Source: Allomyces macrogynus ATCC 38327 (Eukaryota > Blastocladiomycota > Blastocladiomycetes > Blastocladiales > Blastocladiaceae). Taken from it: a stretch of 64,000 nt of DNA. Below the pieces are notes generated by a model that saw only the letters and a list, made by a program, of their open reading frames with translations, searched no databases and was not told the DNA's origin. Where the stretch lies: NCBI GenBank assembly GCA_000151295.1, contig GG745364.1:189357-253356 (forward strand). Reading direction: 5' to 3'. The position numbers and the translations under genes were made by a program. Position 1 is the first letter of the stretch. Every line of letters starts with the position of its first letter. Positions 47,855-57,091 of the stretch are shown here, piece by piece.

Positions 47855-48937
47855 TCACGCGGGAGCAGACGCGCCATCCGCCGCGCCGCCACTTGCACGG
47901 CCGCGTCCAGCTCCAACGTCCTCACGCGCAACGGCCGGCGGTGGCGGGCTCACTTCCACTTCTGCGCCATTCCGACCCGAGCCGGCCGGCCGATCCTCCG
48001 GCGCAGCTTCATCCCCCGTCGCTGGCGCTCCCTCCGTCGCCGACGCGTCCTCCGCAGCAGCAGCTCCAGGCACGGGCGTTGGCGGCTTGGGCACGACGCC
48101 GAGCTTGGTTGCGACCTGCACCTTGCGTGCATGCACGCCCGCGACGGCAATCACGACCGCGCGCCACGCAACAATCAGACTGACCATGCCTGGCGGATGC
48201 CCTTCCCACCACTTATCCTCGTCGTTGATTCCGTTCAACAGCATCGCCTGTGCGGCCGCGTAGGCCGCGAGCGGCGCGATCGCGCCAACGTGGACATTGA
48301 GTCGTGCAGCGCGCGCGACCGCAGCGTACAGGCCCGCGGCACTCAGGGCGCCGCCAGCGAGCGCGAGCGGCCACGAGTACGCGTCGGTGGTCAGGAGGGA
48401 TGGGAGCAGGCTGGCGGCGGTCGCGTTCGCGGCGAGCGTGGCCGCGGAAGTCAGGTTGGACGGCGGGTTCCGGATCGTGACTGCGACGAGGACGGCAAAG
48501 AGCGCGCACAGGCACTCGATGACGTGGGCGGAGATCACGAGCGGGTGGAGGACGCGGCCGGTTAAGCCGGGGAGCGGGACCGTTGCTGCGATGGCGCCGG
48601 CACCGGCGGTGGGCGACGTCGCGTCGGCGCGGAGATGGTCGGCCGCATCGGACGCGGTGCGGACCGCCGAGTGCACGACGCCGGGAGTCACAGAGGACCC
48701 GTCCGAGTCGTCGCCTGGGTCCACGGGGGCGAGTGCGCGCGTCGCAGGTGGCCGCCGATCGAGTGACGCAGGCGGTAAATGCGCGGGTGTCGACGCTTGG
48801 AGCGGGGGCGGCGACGGGGCAAGTGCAGTTGTTCTGGCTGGCAGCGGGGCGGATGATGGTGCGGTAACGGGTTGGAGCGGCGTTGGTGTTGCGGCAACGG
48901 CCGTGCGTGTGCGTGCACGGCTGGTCAATGGCCACAT
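47855..48937 (-). CDS. Uncharacterised multi-pass membrane protein
   Basis: A single-exon frame of 360 residues from ATG 48937. The first ~135 residues are Pro/Ala/Ser-rich and disordered. About four hydrophobic helices follow: 'PLVISAHVIECLCALFAVLV', 'WPLALAGGALSAAGLYAAVA', 'HVGAIAPLAAYAAAQAMLL' and 'GMVSLIVAWRAVVIAVAGV'. The tail is charged and Pro/Glu-rich. A conserved-looking loop (NGINDEDKWWEGHPPG) precedes the last helix. No transporter signature is recognised. Third-position bias is strong throughout, so the gene is probably real. Confidence 0.6.
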   Translation of the reverse strand: MWPLTSRARTRTAVAATPTPLQPVTAPSSAPLPARTTALAPSPPPLQASTPAHLPPASLDRRPPATRALAPVDPGDDSDGSSVTPGVVHSAVRTASDAADHLRADATSPTAGAGAIAATVPLPGLTGRVLHPLVISAHVIECLCALFAVLVAVTIRNPPSNLTSAATLAANATAASLLPSLLTTDAYSWPLALAGGALSAAGLYAAVARAARLNVHVGAIAPLAAYAAAQAMLLNGINDEDKWWEGHPPGMVSLIVAWRAVVIAVAGVHARKVQVATKLGVVPKPPTPVPGAAAAEDASATEGAPATGDEAAPEDRPAGSGRNGAEVEVSPPPPAVAREDVGAGRGRASGGAADGASAPA

Positions 48938-49557
48938 GATGGGATCGCGACGAAGAGGGGCGGGTGCGTCCGGCTTTGGGCGAGATCACTTGGCCGGCGA
49001 GCAGAGTCGGTGGAGAGTAAACTTGCGGGGAGGCCCGCGTATATTTGATGGACCCGCATCGACATCGCGAGTGCTGTCGATCCTTGAATGTAAAGGAGCA
49101 GGGTCAGCGTGCATCCGTCCACGGCGCGCGCGATCATCTCCGCTTCACCAGGCGCTGTTCTTCCACCTTGATCTTCACCGATCTGCAGCCATGCTCGCCA
49201 CACGCCCGGCCCGTTGCAACCCGACGCACAGAGTCGACCAGTCGCGACCCGGCGCAACGTGGTGGAGTATTGGCGTGCTTCTCCACCCTATCCAAAACCT
49301 TCGCCGACCGTCCTGATCCGACGCCGGCCCGGAAAACAATACACTGGCGCGCCTCCCCAGGCACACCATTGAACAATGGCGTGGCGACGAGGCGAGGACT
49401 CCCATCCACCCAAGCCTCCAAGGCCCCAGCCCGCTGCAGTGCGGCGGCGCCTGCCTGCATGCATCAATACGGAGAAACTGGGCGGGGAGGTTTGGTCGGC
49501 GTGGTTGGCGTCGGTAGATGCACGATCAGGTCAAATGCGAGGTGTATTGGACCTTGA
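48938..49557. other. Gene-free spacer
   Basis: Lower coding character; presumably promoter of the membrane protein gene. Nothing further supported. Confidence 0.45.
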
Positions 49558-49707
49558 TCATTGATCGACGCGCATGGTGAGCCTCGCGCGTTCGCGTGCA
49601 AGGCCGCTGGCAACTGGCTCGACAAGATTGGCCGCTTCTTGCACATTCTGTCCAATTGCACGCCAAGCGGCATCCATCCGTGCCCGTGCTTGGCGAAGAG
49701 CCGACAT
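49558..49707 (-). CDS. Possible 49-residue helical protein
   Basis: A short frame, ATG at 49707 to TGA at 49558, encoding an amphipathic helix-rich peptide ('MSALRQARARMDAAWRAIG', then 'QNVQEAANLVEPVASGLARE'). Codon bias is moderate. It could be a small mitochondrial-type protein, the last exon of a larger gene (the frame stays open upstream to about 49755), or chance. No family recognised. Confidence 0.28.
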   Translation of the reverse strand: MSALRQARARMDAAWRAIGQNVQEAANLVEPVASGLARERARLTMRVDQ

Positions 49708-49971
49708 GACTGGGAAGCTGTGGAAGTGGAAGAGAGCCGCGCGACGAAGTCGCAATCACCGCCTGCAAGCAACAACAGTCCACGTGAGCAGGGCGCATTT
49801 CTCCATCGCATCATCGCGTCGGGCCTGGTCGAGCTCGTTGTCGACTCATCGCGCCATTCGCGATTGGATTGAATCAAAAAAAAATCTTGCGTTCAGTTAC
49901 CGCAACGCGTCGCACGACTCTCCACCAGCTCACCGCCCCCGAATCGACCCGACTGCCGCCGAGCCACCACA

Positions 49972-50580
49972 ATGCCCAAAGCAACAAGCAGCCGCCAACC
50001 CGTGGCTTCTACCGCGCGCGCTAGTCGCGCCGCTGCCGCATCCACGAGCAAATCGATTGGCAAGAAGACGGCGCCCAAGAAGGAGAAGCTCGTGCAGAAG
50101 CGCGAGCAGTGGATGGACAGTGCGTACTGCACCACATCACTCTCGGTGTCGCTCAGATCCTGACACAAGAAGAATGATCAGAGCTGCGCACGACCAAGAC
50201 ATCGCGCAACGCGCCCAAGCTCGCGGGGAAGCCGCTTCTGTCGCTCGCGACCGACCTGATCCACGAACTCAAGCTCGCCAAGACGGCCGACGAAATCGTC
50301 GCCAAGATGATGGCCGACGCGCCCGAGCCGGAACCGGCAGGGCCGGCAGTGCCGGCCAAGCAGTTGTCGCGCAAGGCGCGGCAAAAGAACGTGTACGTTT
50401 ATTGGTTCGATTCAGGTGCGCGAGTGGTCGATGCAGGTCGCTGACGAGCGTGTGGATTTGTGTAGCCAAGCCGAGGCGCAGCGGTTCCAAGCGGTCATCA
50501 ACCACGCCGCGTTCCAGGCCGACCCGTTTGCGACGATCCAGCTGCACTTGCAGAATACCCTGCAGCCGGGATCGCAGTAA
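49972..50580 (+). CDS. SLX9: Ribosome biogenesis protein SLX9
   Basis: Three exons (49972-50119, 50182-50392, 50466-50580; donors GTGCGT and GTACGT) give 157 residues. A Lys/Arg/Ser-rich N-terminus ('KKTAPKKEKLVQKREQWMD') leads into a Leu-rich helix ('GKPLLSLATDLIHELKLAKT') and the diagnostic SLX9 C-terminal block 'RFQAVINHAAFQADPFATIQ', then 'LHLQNTL'. SLX9 associates with pre-40S particles and is needed for export and ITS1 processing of the small subunit in yeast. The second intron was chosen because it restores the family's uninterrupted basic-to-FQAV block; an alternative shorter intron would add about 15 unmatched residues. Its 3' end lies about 100 bp from the convergent phosphatase gene. 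Confidence 0.85.
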
Positions 50581-50682
50581 GGAGTGATGGGGCCACGCGC
50601 TTGTTTGAATACGAAACCGTTCCATATGCACACCTAGCCCGTGCCGTTCTCAGATCAGGCCACGATCCTGATCTGACCACCT

Positions 50683-52102
50683 CTACACCGCGGCCTTGCG
50701 CCATCTCTGCACGCAAAATGGCCGTGCTCTCCACCCGGTCAGCAACCGCCACGACCCCACCGTCGCGCCAACCAATGCGTACCGAATGGTCCACACTCGT
50801 CACATCCTCCACATGCTCGGCCACATGCAACAGGTACTGCGCCACCCGCGTACACTCCGTGTCCTTGACCGCGCCCTTGCTTGTCTTGCCCACGTACCAC
50901 GGCACGACCTTGATCCCGTTCCGCGGGTTCAGCACGAAATTGCGGCGCACGTCGTCTATCCACCCGCGCCACCACCCCTCACTCAGTCCCCACCCTCCCT
51001 CCAAAACCGGGAGGAGAACGCGCGACGCACCCACATGCAACGAATTCCGCGCCGTATACACACCCGGGAATCGCGCCCAGATCACGGCCAACGGTTTGAC
51101 CGGGTGCGGCGCGTCCCAATTGGGCAGAGCCAGCTCGATCATCTACACGCACGTCAGCCAAATAATTCGCACGGTGAAGAACGACGAGATGGTTTACGTA
51201 CCGCCGATCGATCAAGAACAAACGCGATCCGGTACCCTGGGTGCGTCAGGAGCCCCATTCCAGCGAGTTTCGATTCGAGCGCGGCCCGAACCGTCTGGCT
51301 CCATACGACCAGGTCGTAGTGCGGGTAGAGCGTGGTCTAGTTGTCGTCGCGTGAGCACGAGCAGAAAGCGCGCGCAGCGAGCTGGCATTACCAGCATCTC
51401 GTGCGTGCCCGGACGCAACAGGTCAGCACGGTTGCGCACGCCGCGCGCGCGGCAGTCGAAGAGCGTGTGGTCGAGATCAACCACGAGGAGCCGTTTACCG
51501 GGCCGTGGCGCGTGGAGGAGGTGGATGTCGGCCTGGATTCCATTGTCGGGTCAGAGTGGATTTGGGAGTCATCGTGAGAGAGGTCGCACCATGCGGATAT
51601 GCCGCTCGAGCAAGTCAAGGACTCGCGGCATGCGCGCTAAGTTCGGCACGACCGCATCGTCGTCGTCGTTGCCGTGACAGCCCGTATTGTCGTGATCCTC
51701 GTCGTGCGCGCGCACGGCTTGGTCGTCCACCGAACCTCCCGCGTCCATCATTGCGCGTGCGTCCGCGGCGCTCATGACTGGAACAAAATGCACTATCGTC
51801 CCATTATCCAAGCCCAAATCGACGATCTTCGTGGAATCGGCAAGAGTACGGCCGCCATGCGCGAGTCCAACCAGGCACCGTGGGGTTCTTCCCGGCGCGT
51901 TCGTTGCGCAAGCCAGCGCATCCTTGAGGTCTCCGACCGTTGCGGTCGGCAAATGCAGGACCAGCGTGCCGGGATCGGGTGGAGGAGCGGCGGCTGGAGC
52001 GTGGATGAGTACGACGTGGATCGAGTGCGCCGTGGGGGTTTGGACCGTGAGTTCAAGCGTTGCCGGCGGCGGTTGAGCGTAGGTGGGGGATGAAACCATC
52101 AT
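50683..52102 (-). CDS. UBLCP1: UBLCP1-like nuclear proteasome / CTD phosphatase
   Basis: Six exons (52102-51590, 51532-51392, 51336-51202, 51142-51031, 50955-50783 and a 24-nt last exon 50706-50683) give 365 residues in frame. An N-terminal ubiquitin-like domain ('LELTVQTPTAHS' to 'GTIVHFVPVM') is followed by an FCP/SCP HAD phosphatase domain. The catalytic DxDxT motif is in 'LLVVDLDHTLFDC' (Asp about 190 and 192), then 'YDLVVWSQT', 'LAVIWARFPG' and 'DDVRRNFVLNPRNGIK' with the second-metal acidic pair. UBLCP1 docks on the 19S subunit via its UBL and dephosphorylates the 26S proteasome in the nucleus. The tiny last exon (RWRKAAV) fits the family's C-terminal Trp-Arg ending. A decayed copy lies immediately upstream. 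Confidence 0.9.
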
Positions 52103-52522
52103 CTCGACGAGGAGCACGTGGGTCGTGTCGGTGGTGTTGCGGGTGCAGAGAAGTTGAGAGTAGCAAGAATTGTGAGAGTGAGCGATCTGCGTACGGTGTG
52201 ACGCGTCAAGCAACGGCAAACCTGCCCTGACGCGCTCAACGCGCAGCAATGGTTACCAAAGCGTTGGACCGGATCACCGAGCCAAGCCTGTTGTGGCCTA
52301 TCTGACGCGCAAGTCCTCCCCGCAAGTTCAAGAACATTTGAAGGTATTGTTACGGTTGAATTTAAATAATGATGGGGAGGAACGGTGGATCGCCGCGCAT
52401 CGCGCGCGCTTGCCGGTTCCCGTCAAATGCTCCCGACTTCTTGGGTAAAAACTTGCGCCATTTCTAGCAATCACATATTTCGGATCCTGGTCAGTTAAGC
52501 TGTATCCCCGCGCTTACCCACG

Positions 52523-53260
52523 TCATCCGCGGCCATCGCGTACCCTGTAATCGACATCCGTCACGTCCTCGACGTTCCCCACCAAGTGGACCAAGTCCCG
52601 CGTCACTTTCGCGCACTCATTATCGGGCGCCTTGGCGCCCTTGGCCACGTGCCACGGCGAGACCTTGATCCCGTTGCGCGGATTGAGCGCGAAATTGCGA
52701 CTCAGGTCGTCTATGTTCAGGGCGAGATGAGGACGCGCGTCGACGACCAATTCGGGTGGAGAGTGTCGGACGTGCCAATGTGGACCGTGTTCTGCGGTGC
52801 GTAGATGCCCAGGAACCGTGCTCAGATAATGGCGAGCGGTTTCACTTGGTGCGGCGGGTCACGCGCGGAGGAGGTGACTTCGAACATCGTCAGCCGGTGT
52901 CGAAGCCGATCAATAACGTGAACAGTCATGATTTGATGGCGAGTGGAGAGCTAGGACGCACCGCGGTCCGGTCGAGCACAAACGAGATCGACTACTGCGG
53001 GTGCGTGAGCAGGCCCATGTCGGTGACTTTGCGCTCGAGCGGGGCGGAGGTGCTGGCTCGACGTAACGGTCCGCGACGGGCGTGCCCATGAGCCGGGACG
53101 GTCGTGCCCGGTTTCAGGTCGAGGGCCGCGAGTTTGGCGTCGTCGGCGGGCAGCTTGCTGTGGACCAGGCCGAGCAGTTTCTGCGCGTTGGCAGGGACAC
53201 GGGTCGCGCCGGCTGTGCGACCCGGCCCACTTAACGGTGAGTTCCAGTGTGCCAGATGGT
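52523..53260 (-). pseudogene. Decayed tandem UBLCP1 copy
   Basis: Homologous segments of the phosphatase gene occur here in order on the minus strand. A UBL start (LELTVKWAG) and UBL end ('QKLLGLVHSKLPADDAKLAA') lie in shifted frames at about 53090-53258. Then come 'LERKVTDMGLLTHPQ' followed by TAG (about 52999), a 'VKPLAII' block followed by TGA in place of the Trp codon (about 52827), and the C-terminal block 'RNFALNPRNGIKVSPWHVA' (52600-52710). The segment carrying the DxDxT catalytic motif is missing: the UBL part runs straight into the MGLLTHP part. Intron remnants with GTGCGT donors persist, so this is a DNA duplication, not a retrocopy. Its UBL resembles animal UBLCP1 more than that of the intact gene does. 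Confidence 0.85.
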
Positions 53261-53793
53261 GTTGGAAGTGCTGGTGATTTGCTGATGGAGAGTGGTCGCC
53301 GCTGTGTCGAGCCGTTTCGGCGCCACGGAGCTGGGCCAAGCACAAGCGGAGGGCCAACGGCCATGGCGGCGAGACGCGACGCGCGTGGGCTTGCCGACCC
53401 ACGTGGCACAGGCCATGTGCACGTGGAATGGCCGCGAGACACTTGCGCGCGATCGGCATCCGCTGCGCTGCCGGCCATCGCATCGCAGCGTCGCGTGCCT
53501 GCTTCGCCACGGCATTTTGCCTCTTCGCTTCTTGCGCGCGTCGGCCGCGGTTCTTCCGGCACTCAACCAAGTCTGCACCATCCTGCCCGGCCAGCTCGTC
53601 CAGCGCCCGCACTTGCATTGCACTGCACCTACAATATCAAGCCGTTCAACCCGGTCAAGCTGCTCCCAACATCTCCACCTTCGACGCTCCCGCGACCTTG
53701 CGCACCATTTCTTTGCTGAAATCTCAAGCTCGAATCGGACAGCGCCTCCATTGCACTTGTCTCTCTACCCGTAATTTGCACAACCAACCAACC

Positions 53794-55011
53794 ATGGGCG
53801 CATTACCGCGCCTCGCCGGCCCGCGCGCCCTCTCGCTCGTCACGCTTACCGTCCAAAACTCGCTTCTCGTCCTGCTCTTGCGATACTCGCGCACGCTCCC
53901 GCAAGACGACGGCGCGCCCGTCTACTCGTCGGCCACGGCCGTGCTCCTTTGCGAGCTCATCAAGCTCGTGCTCGCTATTGCACTCTATGTCCGCGCCACG
54001 CCCAATTCGTCGCCAACGACGTTGGTCGCCGACATTTTCTCGCCGAAATGGTACCTGCTCGCGGTGCCCGCCGTGCTCTACACGGTGCAAAACAACCTGC
54101 AATACGTCGCGGCCACCAAACTCGATGCGGCCACCTTTCAAGTGACCTACCAGATGAAAATTCTTACTACGGCGCTCTGCTCGGTCTGGTTGCTGCGCCG
54201 GTCTCTCTCGATGCAGAAGTGGTTTGCGCTTGTCGTCTTGACTTCCGGCGTCGCACTCGTGCAATTACCGTCGGGCTCCGCATCATCCCCTGCGACTGCC
54301 GACGCCGAATGGGCGACGCGCGTCACGGGCCTAGCTGCTGTCGCGCTCGCCTGCCTCCTCTCGGGTCTCGCCGGCGTCTACTTTGAAAAATTGCTCAAGG
54401 GGTCCACCACGTCACTGTGGATCCGCAACGTGCAACTCTCCCTCTTCTCCCTCGTGCCCGCCCTCTTCGGCGTCCTCGTCGTCGATGGCGCGCACGTGCG
54501 TACCTACGGCTTCTTCTCAGGCTACTCGAATTGGACCTGGGCGGCCATTCTGTGCCAGGCGCTCGGTGGCCTGCTCGTGTCGCTGGTCGTCAAGTACGCC
54601 GATAACATTCTCAAGGGATTCGCGACGTCCGTCTCGATCCTGCTCTCGTCGGTCGCGTCCGTCTACCTGTTTGGTGTGCACTTGGCCGCTCACTTTGTCG
54701 CGGGCGCCGCACTCGTTGTCATCGCGACATACCTCTACGGGCTGCCCGATAAGACCGCCGTCAGTAAATCCGCGGCGTGGAAAGCCGGGAGTGCGCCAGA
54801 CGATGCGGCTGAAGCGCTCCTCCCACCGGTCGGTGGGCGTGGACGACGCCGCGCGTCGGTCGCCAAGGCATTGCAGCTCGCGCGGAATGCAAGCGATATG
54901 GATTTGAATGGGCGGCCGCTCGTGGCGGTCCCACCGCTCCCGCCGGTGCCGGCGGTCACGAGGTTGCATAATGTCGCGCCTTCGGTCATGGGCGAGTGGA
55001 AGGCGCGGTAA
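53794..55011 (+). CDS. Nucleotide-sugar transporter (SLC35A, UDP-galactose/UDP-GlcNAc type)
   Basis: A single-exon frame of 405 residues with about ten hydrophobic helices. Family motifs are 'SLVTLTVQNSLLVLLLRYSR' (helix 1), 'YTVQNNLQYVAATKLDAATF' and 'VTYQMKILTTAL', the signature helix 3/4 region of SLC35A2/A3. 'SGLAGVYFEKLLKGS', 'IRNVQLSLFSL' and 'VVKYADNILKGFATSVSILL' follow. These Golgi antiporters import UDP-sugars for glycosylation in exchange for UMP. A ~85-residue charged, Pro-rich cytosolic tail follows the last helix. Which UDP-sugar is carried cannot be decided. A degenerate copy of the last helix coding region and 3' flank lies at 55775-56065. Confidence 0.92.
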   Translation: MGALPRLAGPRALSLVTLTVQNSLLVLLLRYSRTLPQDDGAPVYSSATAVLLCELIKLVLAIALYVRATPNSSPTTLVADIFSPKWYLLAVPAVLYTVQNNLQYVAATKLDAATFQVTYQMKILTTALCSVWLLRRSLSMQKWFALVVLTSGVALVQLPSGSASSPATADAEWATRVTGLAAVALACLLSGLAGVYFEKLLKGSTTSLWIRNVQLSLFSLVPALFGVLVVDGAHVRTYGFFSGYSNWTWAAILCQALGGLLVSLVVKYADNILKGFATSVSILLSSVASVYLFGVHLAAHFVAGAALVVIATYLYGLPDKTAVSKSAAWKAGSAPDDAAEALLPPVGGRGRRRASVAKALQLARNASDMDLNGRPLVAVPPLPPVPAVTRLHNVAPSVMGEWKAR

Positions 55012-55179
55012 TGCATGAGTTAGGCGCGATGTTGATCGCGTGTAGAGTCGCCAGTGAGGCTGGGAACTGACGACGAGAAGATATGGCAGTAATGTGTCTT
55101 TGGCGCATTTCTTTGAATTTGATTTGGTTTGGGCGTTTGGGTCAGTGCTTGATTAAATAGAGTCTTCCACAAACTCTTT

Positions 55180-55756
55180 GGGATCTTGAACGGAGGGGAT
55201 ACGATCTTGGTCCAGCACTACGTACGCGTTTCTCTCTCTCTCTCCCGCTCGCTCCGCGCGTCGGACTAACGTGCCCCGCGATCCATCGTACAACCCGGTC
55301 GTCCTTGACATCGTGAAACTCTTCGCCAGCGTACGCACGCGTACACACCTCAGGCTCGACCGGGAACTCGGCCTGCAGCCGTCGTTTCTCTACACAATCG
55401 ATGTGCCGTCCGAGTACATCGGATTACCCTTCAAGACGATTTTCGTCGACCTGTGTCTGCAGCACGGCGTGATTGCCGTCGGGTTAATCGCGCCGTGCAA
55501 AGTGTTGGGGAAATCGGCGAGATTCGTGTATACGGCACCGCACCCGGAAGTCGTGCACAAGGACTCGGACGTGCTGTAAGTGCCGAATAAAGTGTGGCGT
55601 GGGAGTGCCGAGGCGAGTGAGCAGGGTGGAGAGGGTGGGGGCGGGGTGGGGGCGGGAGAGGAGGGGGCAATGGGGGTCACGTCGAGGTCGCCGAGTTGAG
55701 AGGGTGGATGAGGTGGAGTGGATCGGGAGGAGTGGAATTGAATACCTTAGATGCAA
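55180..55756 (+). pseudogene. Dispersed copy of the 3' end of the Slo channel gene
   Basis: Inverted relative to 17092-17700, this segment carries the end of Slo exon 6 (ACGATCTTGGTCCAGCACTA then GTACGCG), the last intron with a short CT tract, almost all of the last exon ('LDRELGLQPSFLYTIDVPSE' and 'GLPFKTIFVDLCLQHGVIAV') and its 3' flank up to GAATACCTTAGATGCA. Differences include loss of two residues (YR before APC) and a stop shortly after the 'SDVL' segment. Retention of the intron shows a genomic, not mRNA-mediated, copy. It has no start, pore or promoter of its own and is inferred to be non-functional. Confidence 0.85.
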
Positions 55757-55774
55757 TGCCTTCCATTGTGCTCT

Positions 55775-56065
55775 TGTCGCGATCCTGCTCTCATCAGTCA
55801 CGCCCGCCTCACTCTTTGGCGTGAATTTGGCCGCACCCTTTGTCGCGGGCGCTGCACTCGTCATTGTCGCGGCAGACCTCGAAGGATCGCTCGATTAGAC
55901 CCTCCGCCAGTATAATCGTGGCGTGGAAGAGAACTGGCGACAAGACATCGGCAATGACGCCAGTCGTCTTAGTTCCCCTGCTTTCTGGTGCATTTAGTTT
56001 TCGGGCTTGATTTGGTCTAGGCGCTTGGGTCAATGCTTGATTTGAATAACTCGTCTTCCATCATC
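55775..56065 (+). repeat. Degenerate duplicate of the transporter gene 3' end
   Basis: The frame 'ILLSSVTPASLFGVNLAA' and 'FVAGAALVIVAADL' repeats the last transmembrane segment of the nucleotide-sugar transporter (54640-54750) and is cut by a stop after about 15 more codons. The following flank, including GGCTTGATTTGGTCTAGGCG and GTCAATGCTTGATT, repeats the transporter's own downstream sequence at 55115-55165. The Slo-derived segment therefore sits between two copies of the transporter 3' region. Confidence 0.75.
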
Positions 56066-57091
56066 ATTTGGGCACAATCAATGGGGGAAAGGAGCACAAC
56101 AAGCGCTCTGCCTGAAGCAGCACAGCAGACCCAGAGCCGTTGGTACCACGCGACGTGATGAAGTTTTTCAAAAACATTGATTCAAGCATTTTTGTACACG
56201 TCAAGAGACTCTGACAGTTAACGTAGCCAAGGCGGCCAAGTGAAACTTGGCACCTCACTAGTGGGTTCGATTCCTGCCTCTGTTAAGAAAATTGCGCAAG
56301 TGCTTTACTGCCATCAGAATTGGACTAGCGCGAATCGGGCATTTATTTGCACGCGAAATCGTTAGAGTCTTGAGCACAACGTGCATGACGCGCTCCTCTT
56401 AAAATCAGGACAACGTTGGAACAACGCAACGTTCATAATGATCCAGGTATTCATAAACTCAGGAGATGCATCCGACATGGCCTGAACGGTCAATTGAGGA
56501 TGAATCCTCGCTCATGGGTTCGGTCCGTGGCCCTGCTGTTACAAAAACTCATTTGAGCTGATTGAGGCAGGTCATGAAGTTTCTTTTTTGGCCTTCTACT
56601 CTGTGGGCGCGACAATTGTGGAAGGCACAGAAAACAGAAGCGAACGGTATATTGAGGTTGAGGGTACTTGTGATACGGACCACATCGATGTGATCCATCT
56701 ATTCTGACAGGTCATGAACGTGTGATGTGTGACTTGAATGCTTGGTTTGTGAGTATCATTGAGTCTCGCGCTGTAAACTCTCTTCCCCTCTCTTCTTGAC
56801 GTGTCAGTTTCAGTTCCGGGCCATTCAAAACAGCGCTTCTTCATGTTGGCATATTCCCAATTCAGGCGATTTCATTGCGTTGAATCAACCTCGATTGCTG
56901 CGGTGACACCCAGCTTTCTATCTGACAAGATTGATGCGTGGCCTAACGTAAGAAGCCAAAAGTGAACCAAGCAATCCACACAGTATGGTGGTTCCCGACT
57001 TCCTCCAACATAACGGCCCGGCGCGCACGAATCACGACCCAACAAAATGTATTTCTGGATGATCAAACACTGACGTCGTTTCGCTCTCGCT
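56066..57091. other. Lower-GC region without a gene
   Basis: About 1 kb of AT-richer sequence with only short, unbiased frames. It contains the tRNA-like stretch at 56213-56285 and a second similar B-box-like word near 56517. Confidence 0.45.
56213..56285 (+). other. tRNA-like sequence (tRNA pseudogene or SINE head)
   Basis: A 73-nt stretch ending in A has a 17-nt T arm (GTGGG TTCGATT CCTGC) at exactly tRNA positions 49-65, with the invariant TTCGA and a perfect B box. An A-box-like GTAGCCAAGG lies upstream. A 5-bp stem with a 7-nt loop (GTGAAAC) would present anticodon GAA after T33. Five of seven acceptor pairs form. The D arm is too short and the variable region too long for a normal nuclear tRNA, so I do not call it a functional tRNA-Phe. 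Confidence 0.3.

Noticed and set aside
55271..55579. The 100-codon frame as a small independent gene
   Set aside because: It is a partial copy of the Slo last exon with its intron attached and no start context or promoter of its own.
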